DNA of 64,000 nucleotides from an uncultured Lachnospiraceae bacterium (GTDB taxonomy: Bacteria; Bacillota; Clostridia; Lachnospirales; Lachnospiraceae), in the NCBI GenBank assembly GCA_944384125.1, contig CALWSF010000015.1:1-64000 (forward strand), written 5' to 3'. This document shows, in pieces, positions 54,728 through 64,000 of this stretch. Made by a program: the position numbers and the translations under genes. The notes under the pieces were generated by a model that was not told the DNA's origin, ran no database searches, and saw only the letters and a program-made list of their open reading frames with translations. The stretch's first letter is position 1. Each line of letters begins with the position of its first letter.

Positions 54728-54767
54728 AAGGCGCACCACAGGTAAAAACTTATCCGCGGTGCGCCTT
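54728..54767. terminator. Terminator between convergent genes
   Basis: AAGGCGCACC pairs with GGTGCGCCTT across a 20-nt loop; it serves the regulator gene on the plus strand and the DUF1934 gene on the minus strand. Confidence 0.75.
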
Positions 54768-54791
54768 AACATATGTTCTTCTTTTTCAGGA

Positions 54792-55238
54792 TTAATCGTT
54801 CAGATTTAGCTTTGCAGTTGCTTTCGAACAGACCTCAATATCGATCTGACACTGTGTGGCAGACTCATAATTGATCTCCAGCGTGTAATCGATCTGTATA
54901 TGAAGTTTATCTTCTTCTTCACTGATGCGTATCCGATCCGTGGCCACTCCAATCATCATCTGTCCATAAGGAGTTATATAGCAGCTTACATTCGTCTCAT
55001 GCACCCGGAACATCATATGTGCTCTCGTACCGCCGCTTTTTATTATATCCACCTCATCACTGCCGGCTTTTATGGTATTGCGGATTACTCCGCCGTCTTC
55101 ATCCATCAGTTCCTCATATATAACATAATGCTTCCCGTTTTTATAATAATAATTTCCGCCTGTGATGACTGACAGGTTTTCAGTCTCCCCTTCCATCAGG
55201 TGAGCCCCGGTAATCTTTACGAGCACATCTTTTGTCAT
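54792..55238 (-). CDS. DUF1934 (YwiB-like) protein
   Basis: A 148-residue beta-barrel protein of the DUF1934 family. Landmarks are YKNGKHYVIYEE, the RTRAHMMFR-like GGTRAHMMFR and the alternating strand pattern of the C-terminal half. Function unknown. It begins 3 bp after murI; the ribosome site GAGGAG is inside the end of murI, so translation is coupled. Confidence 0.85.
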   Translation of the reverse strand: MTKDVLVKITGAHLMEGETENLSVITGGNYYYKNGKHYVIYEELMDEDGGVIRNTIKAGSDEVDIIKSGGTRAHMMFRVHETNVSCYITPYGQMMIGVATDRIRISEEEDKLHIQIDYTLEINYESATQCQIDIEVCSKATAKLNLND

Positions 55239-55241
55239 TTT

Positions 55242-56078
55242 TCAATACTCCTCAATATTTATCTGATCCGTATCTTTTACTTCCCTGGGGAGAATTGCCT
55301 TTGCAAATCTCGTAAAGTTCTCAGCACGATCACTGACAAAAAACTGATACTGCTCTCCCCACTGCAGCCCTGTCTGTTCTCTGTCATTTTTACTTTCACA
55401 GTTCAGCCCAAGCTCTGATAAAAGTCCTTTAAGCTCCACTGCTGTCTCATAAGCCGGATTTACAAGCGTCACTTCCTCTCCCATAATGCGCATCAGCGTG
55501 GAGCGCAGCAGAGGATAATGTGTACATCCCATTACAAGGGTGTCAATATACTTTCCCTTAAGGCAGGAAAGATACCGGGAAGCTATTTCATCTGTAACTG
55601 AATCGTGGAAGAGGCCCTCCTCAACCAGCGGAACAAAAAGCGGGCAGGCTTTTCCGATAACCTCCACTTCAGGCCGTATGCGGCATATTTCCTGAGTATA
55701 CACACCGCTGCGTATTGTAGCCTCCGTTCCGATCACGCCTACTTTTCCATTTCTCGTTGCCTCAGCCGCAACCCGTGCCCCCGCATTGATCACACCGAGA
55801 ATCGGCAGATCCAGCTCTCTTTTTACCGTATCCAGCGCACAGGCCGAAGCCGTATTGCAGGCTATCACAATGGCCTTGACGTGACAGCTCTTCAGAAAAC
55901 GGATAATCTGACGAGAATACCGCAGCACCGTATCCTGGGATTTGGTTCCGTAGGGCACCCGCGCCGTATCGCCAAAATAAACGATCCTCTCTTCAGGCAT
56001 CTGACGCATAATCTCCCGTGCAACTGTCAGCCCCCCTATACCGGAATCAAATACTCCTATGGGCGCATTTCTGTCCAT
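55242..56078 (-). CDS. murI: Glutamate racemase
   Basis: This enzyme makes D-glutamate for peptidoglycan. The two catalytic cysteines lie in ACNTASA and MGCTHYP, and DSGIGG is at residues 11-16. The start is MDRNAPIG (56078), with AAGGAG upstream; the frame extends 13 codons further. It follows ddl by 13 bp, grouping D-Ala-D-Ala and D-Glu supply. Confidence 0.95.
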   Translation of the reverse strand: MDRNAPIGVFDSGIGGLTVAREIMRQMPEERIVYFGDTARVPYGTKSQDTVLRYSRQIIRFLKSCHVKAIVIACNTASACALDTVKRELDLPILGVINAGARVAAEATRNGKVGVIGTEATIRSGVYTQEICRIRPEVEVIGKACPLFVPLVEEGLFHDSVTDEIASRYLSCLKGKYIDTLVMGCTHYPLLRSTLMRIMGEEVTLVNPAYETAVELKGLLSELGLNCESKNDREQTGLQWGEQYQFFVSDRAENFTRFAKAILPREVKDTDQINIEEY

Positions 56079-56091
56079 ACTTTCTCCTTCC

Positions 56092-57153
56092 CTATGAATC
56101 AAAACGATGGATTCCATGCTCTATCAGTTTTGTTACAAGTTCTTTTTTGCTGACACCTGCCGCTTCAAACAGCATGGGATACATGCTGATAGCTGTAAAG
56201 CCCGGCATCGTATTGATCTCATTAAAAATCACTTCGCCGCTCTCAGTAACAAAGAAATCGACGCGTGAGAGACCATATCCGTCCACGGCCCTGAAAATCC
56301 TGACTGCAGCTTCACGTACCCTCTCTGCCGCATCTCCCGGAAGCGCAGGATTTACCACTGTCTTGGATTCGGCATTGTTATACTTCGCGTCGAAATCATA
56401 GAAATCTGCCGCTGCCAGAATTTCTCCCACTCCGGAAGCTGTTACCTCTTCACAGCCGTTTCCGAACACGGCACATTCTATCTCATGTCCCACAATCATT
56501 TCTTCAACCAGAAGCTTTCTGTCATGGCAGGCAGCTTCCCGGATTCCTTTTATGAGTTCCTCCCTGTTTTCTGCTTTTGACACTCCCCGGGATGATCCCG
56601 CATTGGACGGCTTGACAAACACAGGATAAGAAAATCTGCCTTCTATTCTCTTCACAATTCCGTCCATATCCGCCAGTTCCTCGCGAAGAACCGGCTCATA
56701 ATCAGCCTGCCTTACCCCTACACGATCGGCAATAATTTTTGTATACAGCTTATCCATTGAGACCGCAGAAGCCAGTACACCGCATCCCACATATGGAAGT
56801 CTTGCCAGCTCAAACAGGCCCTGTATCGTACCATCTTCGCCGTACAGTCCATGAAGCACCGGAAATGCCGCATCAACATGAACCTTTTTTACCTGTTCGC
56901 CGTCTGAAATAATGACACATTTTTCTGTGGCATCCGGAGAGAGGATTGCGCTCTTCTTTCCCTGTCTCCAGCTCTCATCACGAATCTCATCGACTGACTC
57001 GACCAGCAGCCATTTCCCCTCCTGCGTGATACCGATTAAAATAGTATCATAGCGCTCTCTGTCTATATTTTCAATTACGTTTACAGCCGACATGCAGGAG
57101 ACAACATGCTCCGATGACTGCCCGCCGAAAATAACCACTATTTTCTTTTTCAT
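56092..57153 (-). CDS. ddl: D-alanine--D-alanine ligase
   Basis: A 353-residue ATP-grasp ligase that joins two D-alanines for the peptidoglycan stem. It shows N-terminal IVVIFGGQSSEHVVS, PVFVKPSNAGSSRGV and the magnesium site VIFNEINTMPGF. It leads the ddl-murI-DUF1934 operon, with an extended -10 (TGATATAAT, about 57235-57243) upstream. Confidence 0.95.
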   Translation of the reverse strand: MKKKIVVIFGGQSSEHVVSCMSAVNVIENIDRERYDTILIGITQEGKWLLVESVDEIRDESWRQGKKSAILSPDATEKCVIISDGEQVKKVHVDAAFPVLHGLYGEDGTIQGLFELARLPYVGCGVLASAVSMDKLYTKIIADRVGVRQADYEPVLREELADMDGIVKRIEGRFSYPVFVKPSNAGSSRGVSKAENREELIKGIREAACHDRKLLVEEMIVGHEIECAVFGNGCEEVTASGVGEILAAADFYDFDAKYNNAESKTVVNPALPGDAAERVREAAVRIFRAVDGYGLSRVDFFVTESGEVIFNEINTMPGFTAISMYPMLFEAAGVSKKELVTKLIEHGIHRFDS

Positions 57154-57341
57154 TATTCAATCCGCCTTTCCCGACCCCTCCCCTGCAAAGTACGGCCGGA
57201 TATTCTGATCCTGTAATTCACAGGCTGTTTAGATTATATCACAGCTGTCAATACTTGGAACAGCCGAACAAAAAAATACCGGTTAACAAAGCTGAACTTT
57301 TCCGGCTGACGGCACATTCCCATTTCACAGGAGGTAATACA

Positions 57342-58082
57342 ATGTATTCTTTTTATTATATGAAAGCAAAACGCGTTCTGGCTCCGGCCTTTATCTGTTT
57401 TTTTACCCTTTCTTTTATTCTGTTTTCCATGCTTGCTGCCCGAACTGCCCAGGAAGCGCTGTCCGGTTCACTCTCATCCGGCATTCTCAGATTTCATGTC
57501 CTGGCCAACAGTAACTCATCCGCTGATCAGGCCGTCAAGCAGGAGGTATTCCGTACATTACTCTCTTCCATAAAAAACGGAACGAAAGAAGAAGGCATTA
57601 CCCATCTGACAAAAGAAAATCTCCAGGCTTACATACGCCGGCACCGTTCAGATCTGGAAAAAACAGCAGAAAATGTTCTTGCAGCCCACGGCTTCTCCTA
57701 TTCCGCATCCGTTCGTCTTGAACGCTGCTACTTTTCCACCAGGCAATATGCGGGACTTACCTTTCCCTGCGGCACCTATGATGCCGTGCGCGTCCTCCTG
57801 GGCGAAGGTTCCGGAAAAAACTGGTGGTGCGTGCTCTACCCGCCGCTGAGTTTTTCCGGTTCGGGAGCCGTAGAACAAACATCTGTCCCCACAGAAGCCG
57901 GAGAAGAGCCACTTCGTCTTGTGCCCGGCGATCAATATGAGTGGATGACAGGAAAAAAGAAAATTCTGTTTGGCAATGACTCTCCGGAGCCGGCTCATAT
58001 ATTCGAAAATATTCAAAATGACGATACAACAACCATACGGATTAAATCCAGGCTCTGGGAATTTCTCACGGAAAAAAAATAA
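57342..58082 (+). CDS. spoIIR: Stage II sporulation protein R
   Basis: A 246-residue exported signal protein made in the forespore, needed to activate SpoIIGA and so pro-sigma-E in the mother cell. An N-terminal membrane segment is followed by the family motif LRFHVLANSNSSADQ and VKQEV. CAGGAGG precedes the ATG at 57342. It marks the organism as an endospore former. The C-terminus is somewhat longer and lower in complexity than usual. Confidence 0.92.
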   Translation: MYSFYYMKAKRVLAPAFICFFTLSFILFSMLAARTAQEALSGSLSSGILRFHVLANSNSSADQAVKQEVFRTLLSSIKNGTKEEGITHLTKENLQAYIRRHRSDLEKTAENVLAAHGFSYSASVRLERCYFSTRQYAGLTFPCGTYDAVRVLLGEGSGKNWWCVLYPPLSFSGSGAVEQTSVPTEAGEEPLRLVPGDQYEWMTGKKKILFGNDSPEPAHIFENIQNDDTTTIRIKSRLWEFLTEKK

Positions 58083-58253
58083 GCATTTTTCCGAAAGTCT
58101 GCCGGCCGCAAAACATATGAATCGCACAGGAAACTGTCAGAAACAGGCGGAAATGCCGTCCGATTGATGCAGTCATTTCTTCTGTGTATATATTTCCGGC
58201 AGAGCAGAAATGAATCTTAATTTATGTGCCTGTAAAACTAAACTAATTTTCAG

Positions 58254-58282
58254 TTGCGCAAATTCCGTATAATCATTATAAT
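58254..58282 (+). promoter_or_regulatory. Promoter of the PspA-TPM pair
   Basis: TTGCGC (58254-58259), 17 bp, TATAAT (58277-58282). The leader of about 160 nt contains the hairpin GGAGGGCA/TGTCCTCC (58360-58382). The rest of 58083-58448 shows no gene. Confidence 0.75.
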
Positions 58283-58448
58283 AATTTTAATTATTATATT
58301 TTTACTGAAATAACCAGAACACTGACAGGATCCGGCTGTTGACACATATCTGCATTAAAACAGGAGGGCATGTGCTTTGTCCTCCCCTTCGCAAAGAAAA
58401 AGCTGACGGGTATTTAACCCCAGAATATACAAATAAGGAGATAAAACA

Positions 58449-59123
58449 ATGAGCATTCTTTCCCGATTCACAGACATCGTATCCGCAAATATCAACGCTC
58501 TTCTGGACAGGGCGGAAGATCCTGCAAAAATGGTCGATCAGTATCTTCGCAATGCAATGGAGGATTTTGCTGAGGTCAAAAAGGAGACTGCCGCCGTTAT
58601 GGCAGAAGCAAACCGCTGCAAAAGACTGGTAGATGAGGCAACAGCGGAGGCGGACAAGTATGACGGGCTGGCCCGGAAAGCTCTGACAGCCGGCAATGAG
58701 GATGATGCCCGCGTATTTATCACGAAAAAACAGGAGATATCCGGTCGTCTGGCAGACCTGCTCCCCGCATACGAAACCGCAAATGCCAATGCAGAGAAAA
58801 TGCGCCAGATGCATGATAAACTTCGTGATGACATCGAAAACCTGCGGGCCCGGAAAAACAGCATTAAGGCTACCATGGCCGTCGCACAGACACAGGAACG
58901 CGTCAATAAAGCGGCAGCCGCCATGTCCGGGACACATGGATCCATTGCGGCATTTGAGCGCATGGAGGAGAAGGCCAACGCAATGCTGGATCGGGCATCC
59001 GCGGCCGCAGAGCTGGAAGCCGGAGCCGGGGATGAGGCTGCAGAACTCGCGAAGAAATATGAGAGCGGCAGCGTTTCTGTAGATGAAGAGCTGGCGCGCA
59101 TGAAACAGGAGCTGGGACAGTAA
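58449..59123 (+). CDS. PspA/IM30 family protein
   Basis: A 224-residue coiled-coil protein of the ESCRT-III-related PspA/Vipp1 family, which binds and repairs membranes under stress. It shows the N-terminal amphipathic region and DRAEDPAKMVDQYLRNAMED motif, followed by long heptad helices. AAGGAGA precedes the ATG. Its stop overlaps the next start (TAATG), so the two proteins are made together. Confidence 0.93.
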   Translation: MSILSRFTDIVSANINALLDRAEDPAKMVDQYLRNAMEDFAEVKKETAAVMAEANRCKRLVDEATAEADKYDGLARKALTAGNEDDARVFITKKQEISGRLADLLPAYETANANAEKMRQMHDKLRDDIENLRARKNSIKATMAVAQTQERVNKAAAAMSGTHGSIAAFERMEEKANAMLDRASAAAELEAGAGDEAAELAKKYESGSVSVDEELARMKQELGQ

Positions 59124-60133
59124 TGGGGCGGGGCGGCGCAGGTTCCTCCGGTGGCCGCAGTTCCGGCGGCGGCAGCCGGGGCGGATCCCGTTCATCCGGA
59201 GGACACCGCAATTCAGCTTCCCGTGGCGGCTCATCTTTTTCCGGACGGGGCGGCTCTTTATTCAGAACCCCGCCTCCCGGAACTGCATACCGCACGCCAG
59301 GGCGGAGATATATGCCCCCGCCTCCTCCGGGCCCCTATCCCCCCAGAGGCAGCTATTACCGTCCCCGTCGACATGACGGATGCCTCACAGCTGTTACCGG
59401 ATGTATACTGGTAATGATAATTATTTTTCTGCTGTTCCCACGTTTCCTGCCTGTTGGAAACTTTTCTGACTGGTCCCTGACAAAATCCACTGTAGAGAGA
59501 GAACCTCTGCCGGCCAGCGAAGTCATTACGACCGATTATTATGAGGATACAATCGGATGGATAGAGAGCGGCAGCAGACTCGAAAAGGGGATGAAAGAAT
59601 TTTTCAGCAAGACAGGGGTACAGCCGTATTTGTATCTGACGGAAACGGTAAACGGTTCTCCGCGCCCATCTGACGCGGAGATGGAGTCCTTTGCAAACAG
59701 CCTTTATGATGAATTATTCCAGGATGAGGGACATCTGCTGGTCGTTTTTCAGGAATACAACTCCGATTCCAACTATTTTGTCTGGTGTATTGCAGGCCGA
59801 CAGGCAAAAACCGTATTTGATAATGAGGCGAGAGACATCTTTTATGATTACATCGACCATTATTACGTCTCGGATCTGGATACCTCCGACTACTTCTCCA
59901 CAGTCTTTGAAAAGACTGCGGACCGCATGATGCAGGTAACGCCAAATCCACTGGTAAAAATTGTCGCATATATTGTCATTTTCGCAGTAATTCTCCTTGC
60001 TTTTCTGTGGTGGAAAAAGGCGAAGGAGCAGAAAAACCGGGAAGCCGAACAGACGGAACGCATCCTCAATGCAGACCTGGGCGAAAGCTTTACGGATCCA
60101 AAGATAAAAGATCTTGAAGAGAAGTATAAATGA
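59123..60133 (+). CDS. Membrane protein with Gly/Ser/Arg-rich head and TPM-like domain
   Basis: A 336-residue protein. Residues 1-85 are low complexity, rich in Gly, Ser, Arg and later Pro. A first helix (about 88-110) is followed by an outside domain (about 125-275) with the pattern KTGVQPYLYLTE, LLVVFQEY and a late Tyr/Asp-rich helix, similar to TPM-type domains. A second helix (about 278-298) and a charged tail end it. It is translationally coupled to PspA, a pairing that suggests a membrane-stress device in which this protein recruits or senses. Confidence 0.7.
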   Translation: MGRGGAGSSGGRSSGGGSRGGSRSSGGHRNSASRGGSSFSGRGGSLFRTPPPGTAYRTPGRRYMPPPPPGPYPPRGSYYRPRRHDGCLTAVTGCILVMIIIFLLFPRFLPVGNFSDWSLTKSTVEREPLPASEVITTDYYEDTIGWIESGSRLEKGMKEFFSKTGVQPYLYLTETVNGSPRPSDAEMESFANSLYDELFQDEGHLLVVFQEYNSDSNYFVWCIAGRQAKTVFDNEARDIFYDYIDHYYVSDLDTSDYFSTVFEKTADRMMQVTPNPLVKIVAYIVIFAVILLAFLWWKKAKEQKNREAEQTERILNADLGESFTDPKIKDLEEKYK

Positions 60134-60273
60134 GCTTTCTGCACTTTACATAGCCTGCGGATATATCCGGAATTATAAAAGACAAAAACTTTTCGGTGCT
60201 CCTCAAAGCATACGAAAAAAAACATTCCGAAAGCACAGTTTCACATTTCTATAATAAACAGATAGCCGGAGGG

Positions 60274-60318
60274 AAGTGCCGCGCAATTATCCATAACTGA
60301 TGATTGCGCGGCACTTTT
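60274..60318 (+). terminator. Terminator after the PspA-TPM pair
   Basis: AAGTGCCGCGCAAT pairs perfectly with ATTGCGCGGCACTT (14 bp) followed by TTCG. The rest of 60319-60482 is AT-rich leader for the next gene. Confidence 0.85.
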
Positions 60319-60482
60319 CGCATTTTAAAAATATTGTGCTGCCTAAAAAACAGCAAAGCGGCTCCGCCAGAACAGAATTATGAATTGTGGCGGAAAAAAA
60401 TTATATGCTGCCCTGTTAGCTGCCGTAGATTGCGGGGTTTTTTATTTTAGTATAAAATGACACTTATTAGGAGGAAAAAAGA

Positions 60483-61927
60483 ATGTCGCTGTTTTCAGAA
60501 GAATTAAAAAGACTGGTAAAGCTGAAAAAAATTTCCGTCTATGATATGGCAAAAAAATGTGAGATCGACCATTCATCTTTGTATCAGATAATAAACGGAA
60601 AACGCCTTCCGGCTTCTGAAGCAATTGTAAGGCATATAGGAGAATATTTAAAACTTTCTCCGGATGCTCAGACAAAACTGCTGGAAAAATACCGGATTAT
60701 ACATATGGGAGAAGAAACCTATTATCGAAGACAGTATGTAAAAAAATTCATTGAAAAACTTGATATTCAGGAAAAGGAAATGTTTTCCGTAAATTATCAG
60801 ATGACAGTCAAATCAGAGGATAGCAGCTCAGATTGTATTTCAGTTACAGGAAAAGAAAATCTAGATCGAGTCATGAGCAGAATTATTATGGATGAGTCGG
60901 GAAGAAAAGGCACCCTCAGGATTATCTGTCAGGGGGAATATGAATTTTTATTTTCTCTGCTTTGCATGTACGGAGAAAACAGAGATTTTACTGTAGAACA
61001 CATTTTATGCATGGAAAATGCCAGAGAAAACAGTGATTGCTATAACATTCAAATGCTTTGCGGCGTAGCGCCTCTTCTAAAAGCTAATTTTACATATATA
61101 CCATATTATTTTTACGATTCTGTTCAGGCCCATTATGGAGTCATGAGCCTGTTTCCCTGCATCCTTTTAGGCAGCAGTGAAGCATTACTGTTTTCTGCAG
61201 ATGGTTTCAGGGGACTCCTGTTTCATCAGGAGTCTTTGCTTTGTTTATTCAGCGAGATCTTTGAAATGTGTAAAAAAAATGCAAATCCTCTCCTGGCGAA
61301 TGGATCTGATGTAGAGCGGGTCAGAGATATCACAGAAGAAGGGCTGAGCAATCAGGAAGTTCAGAATGCTATGGAAGCATATGTTCTTTGCCCATGTGTT
61401 TATTTTGGACATTTATGCGACAGTAAGATGTGGTTGAAAATTTTAAAAAAGGACATTGCCAACCGGGCAGAACTGGAACAGTTCCTGAAGGGAGACAACA
61501 CAAAATTAACATCGCTGGCACACAACATTAAAATATATTCTTTTTTTACAAAAAAGGGAATTGAAGACTTTCTGGAAAACGGACATATTGTAGATCCATT
61601 CAGTGTTTACTGTGAACCATTGCCCGAACAGGATCGCATACAATGTCTGAAAAATGTTTTAGAAGAAACAGAAAAAGAACGGATGGAAATCCGACTTTTA
61701 AAAGAACACAAAATTCACATGGATCGTGATTTTTACATTGTTTCTATCTCCGGATTATTGAATTGTGTCCTGAGAAAAAAAATGGCATTTACGCTATGAT
61801 GACGATCAGGGAACACACTCTGTATCATGCGATCAGTGATTTTATGGCTGCACTGAAAGACAGTGATATGGTGGAAACAAAAGAAGAAACCATAGAATAT
61901 CTGAAAAATATTTTGAATCAGAAATAA
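60483..61927 (+). CDS. XRE-family helix-turn-helix protein, frame broken at an A8 tract
   Basis: The first frame gives 438 residues to a stop at 61799. The N-terminus (about 8-65) is an XRE/Cro helix-turn-helix (MAKKCEIDHSSLYQIINGKRLP). The remaining 370 residues match no family I recognise. At AAAAAAAA (61775-61782) a one-base backward slip would continue in the next frame (NGIYAMMTIREHTLYHA...) for 48 more codons to 61927, giving about 481 residues. The extension reads like real protein. AGGAGG lies upstream of the start. It may control the genes that follow. Confidence 0.7.
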
Positions 61928-61952
61928 AAATATGTGAAAGAGAGGAAGCAAT

Positions 61953-62889
61953 ATGACTTTGACAGACTATGTCGGAAGTGTATACAGGCTTGAGATCGAA
62001 AGTTATAAACAGGTTCTGTTAATTAACAGGCTTCAGGCAGAGCTGAAGCGGACTCTTAATCCAGAATACCGCCCCCCCGCAGTCTCTTCCGCGTTTTCAT
62101 ATATCTGACATATTTACTGCGGTTTTATACTTTGCGGGCTGTACATTGGCTGGCGGATTTGCCGGAATAGCAGCAGCTTTTATTCCTCCGATCGCTGCAG
62201 GTATTCTGTTCCTTCTTACGGTATTTTTTGGTGTTTCAACTATGGAAGCTGTCGAAAAAATATATGAGACAAAAGTTTCTTTTTTCCCATTCATGATCTG
62301 TGGAGCTGTAGTTGGGGGAATTCTAGATATTTCAACTATAATATCAAAAATTTCCAAACGTAAAAAAATAAAGAAAGAAAACAGGCAGATTGCTAAAAAG
62401 AACTGTCAGGTTGCAGAATACTCTAAAATCTGTGCGGCCAATCTGCATGCGGAACTTAACCGGGCAATTCCATTATATAATCAGACACTGTCTATTCTTG
62501 AGCAGCTGTATAACCAGGGAATTATTTATACAAAATACAGAAGCCTGGTACCAGTCTCTATGTTGTATGAATATTTGACATCCGGAAGATGCTCTTGTCT
62601 GGAAGGGGCAACAGGCGCTTACAACCTGTATGAGCAAGAAATCAGAATGAATTTAATTGTCAGCAAACTGGATGATATTATAAATCGTCTGGATCAGATT
62701 CAGGAGCATCAATCTATGCTTGCTCATGCAATTCAGGAAAGCAATCATATTGCTCAAAATGTTTATAACTCTATAATAAAATGTAACTCTCAGTTAAAAG
62801 AGATTACAGAAAATACAGAATCAGCAAATTACTTTGCACAAATATCTGCAACGAATACGAGATACATTGCCTGGTTTAAGAATAATTAA
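61953..62889 (+). pseudogene. Membrane and coiled-coil protein, frame broken at a C7 tract
   Basis: An ATG at 61953 with GAGGAAG upstream opens a frame (MTLTDYVGSVYRLEIES) that stops soon after CCCCCCC (62072-62078). Removing one C joins it to the frame that runs to 62889, for about 311 residues. That frame has two or three membrane helices (TLAGGFAGIAAAF, GILFLLTVFFGV, FFPFMICGAVVGG) and then long coiled-coil helices. No family recognised. The internal TTG at 62146 is a poor start, so the intact gene needs the join. Phase variation, decay or a sequencing error are all possible. Confidence 0.65.
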
Positions 62890-62964
62890 ATAAAAGTACA
62901 GAACGTAAAAAACGACATTGTACATTAAAAATGAGATGAAGTCGTAAGATATGTGGGGGCAGAG

Positions 62965-64000
62965 ATGAAAAAGAACAGCAGAACATTTGTTATAACTGCA
63001 GCAATTGCTGTGACGCTTGTTGGAGCAATCGGGCTTGCGAATTGGAAATTTACCAGACCGGGAGGGAATCCTTCCACTCCATTTATATTATTATCAGAAG
63101 GATTCACAGATGACAAAATTATGGATGAAGATTCGGCTTTAAAAATAATCGAAGAAGCCATAGTAAAATCTGGATTAAATAATTCCAAGCAGGAGTTGAA
63201 CAGCAGTCGGACAGATACAGTTCTCGGGCATACATATTATCGCTTTCAACAGACGTATATGGGATATCCTGTATATGGAAAATCCGCTGTTGTTGCCGCA
63301 GATGAAAATGGCAATGCGCTTTTAATGACAGGCAATATTTCTTCTGTTTCTGAACCTGTGGGGCTGAAACCGAAGGTCACTTCTGAAGAGGTCGTGGCTT
63401 CCGTTAAGGACTATATTATCAATAACTTTGACTGCAATGATCGGGCCCAGATAGACGTTGTTCCTTTCGATTCTGATGCATTAATAATTTATCCGGAAAA
63501 CGGTACATCGAAACTGTCTTATGTAATTGAAGCCTGCTTTAAATCAGAATATGAGCCTGGTTATTATGAGTTGATTGTCAGCGCCGAAACGGGAGAGGTT
63601 CTGCACACCAGCCCTTTGCTTTATGAAGCTGTCGGATATATGGCCAGCGATACTGACAGGGAAAATGGTTTTCCGGTATTTGAATCGGACAGCGGGTATT
63701 ATCTGTGGGATATCAATGAAGATTTTTATGTGCTCAATTTAAATAATCAGGACAGCAAATACTATTTAAAGGATATATGGAACAGATATCTGAAGGATGA
63801 ACATGGCAATAATTTCCCCATTTACCAGTGGAGTAAAGCGGAATTTGTGGTAAGCGACAATGAAGTCTTTGGAGATACACGTTCTGAAAAAGATAAGGAT
63901 TACGAATCAGGCGCAAGATTATTAATTAACACCCGATTTGTGGCTGACTTTTTTAAGAAACTGGGTTTTCAGAGAAATAACCGCTTATATCTTTATTACC
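62965..64000 (+). CDS. Secreted M4-type metallopeptidase, partial
   Basis: An open frame of at least 345 residues that runs off the window. An N-terminal hydrophobic segment (about 8-25) gives export. An FTP-type propeptide follows (TYYRFQQTYMGYPVYGKSAVV, split about residues 90-110), then a PepSY-like segment (ELIVSAETGEVLHTSP). The last residues (ARLLINTRFVADFFKKLGF) resemble the start of a thermolysin-type catalytic domain. The HExxH zinc site would lie beyond the window. GGGGG precedes the ATG. Confidence 0.72.
   Translation, partial: MKKNSRTFVITAAIAVTLVGAIGLANWKFTRPGGNPSTPFILLSEGFTDDKIMDEDSALKIIEEAIVKSGLNNSKQELNSSRTDTVLGHTYYRFQQTYMGYPVYGKSAVVAADENGNALLMTGNISSVSEPVGLKPKVTSEEVVASVKDYIINNFDCNDRAQIDVVPFDSDALIIYPENGTSKLSYVIEACFKSEYEPGYYELIVSAETGEVLHTSPLLYEAVGYMASDTDRENGFPVFESDSGYYLWDINEDFYVLNLNNQDSKYYLKDIWNRYLKDEHGNNFPIYQWSKAEFVVSDNEVFGDTRSEKDKDYESGARLLINTRFVADFFKKLGFQRNNRLYLYY

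Overview
The window reads as chromosomal DNA of a spore-forming, Gram-positive, low-to-mid GC Firmicute, most likely in the Lachnospiraceae (Clostridia). The signs are a stage II sporulation protein R, diaminopimelate synthesis by the DapL route, a BclA-like collagen protein, textbook sigma-A promoters with AAGGAGG ribosome binding sites, and TRAP/FeoB-type transport. The genus cannot be fixed from the sequence alone.

Layout. 0-7.5 kb: a minus-strand carA-carB-pyrG-dapL operon behind a consensus promoter with a very early intrinsic terminator (a likely attenuator), preceded by a 143-bp cloverleaf-like palindromic element. 7.7-12.7 kb: FAH-family enzyme, trpS, luxS, an orphan Dam-type methylase and hisD. 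12.8-15.9 kb: a complete Feo ferrous-iron operon (feoA, feoA, feoB and a 55-residue Cys-rich membrane protein) with several DtxR/IdeR-like boxes. 16.1-20.0 kb: a PfkB-type kinase, a family 2 glycosyltransferase and a collagen-like protein, which look like a spore-surface glycoprotein locus. 20.0-25.6 kb: a lipoprotein and a sugar-type ABC importer whose binding protein also carries a C-terminal membrane helix.

25.6-43.8 kb holds the transcription/translation core: rpoB-rpoC and rpsL-rpsG-fusA-tuf on the minus strand. They are separated by about 6 kb containing a DUF2142 membrane protein, an amidase, a DUF5684 protein, a D-2-hydroxyacid dehydrogenase, an IS3-family remnant and a eutP gene cut at its 5' end. 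43.9-49.2 kb: a catabolic operon (GntR/FCD regulator, then nitrilase-family amidase, DUF2848 and a DctPQM TRAP transporter). 49.5-54.8 kb: an anchored hypothetical protein, a dicarboxylate/amino-acid symporter and an ornithine cyclodeaminase-family gene that both look truncated at one shared deletion junction, and a divergent L-serine dehydratase plus FCD-type regulator with palindromes across the shared promoter region.

54.8-60.3 kb: ddl-murI-DUF1934, spoIIR, and a PspA homologue overlapping a TPM-like membrane protein. 60.4-64 kb is AT-richer and looks accessory: an XRE-family protein, a membrane/coiled-coil protein and the start of a secreted M4-type metallopeptidase. The first two reading frames are each broken at a homopolymer (A8 and C7), so they are phase-variable, programmed to frameshift, decayed, or sequencing artefacts.

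The most promising under-described pieces are the 60.4-64 kb cluster, the cloverleaf palindrome at 7.5 kb, the carA leader, the collagen/glycosyltransferase/PfkB locus, and the ocd/symporter deletion scar.
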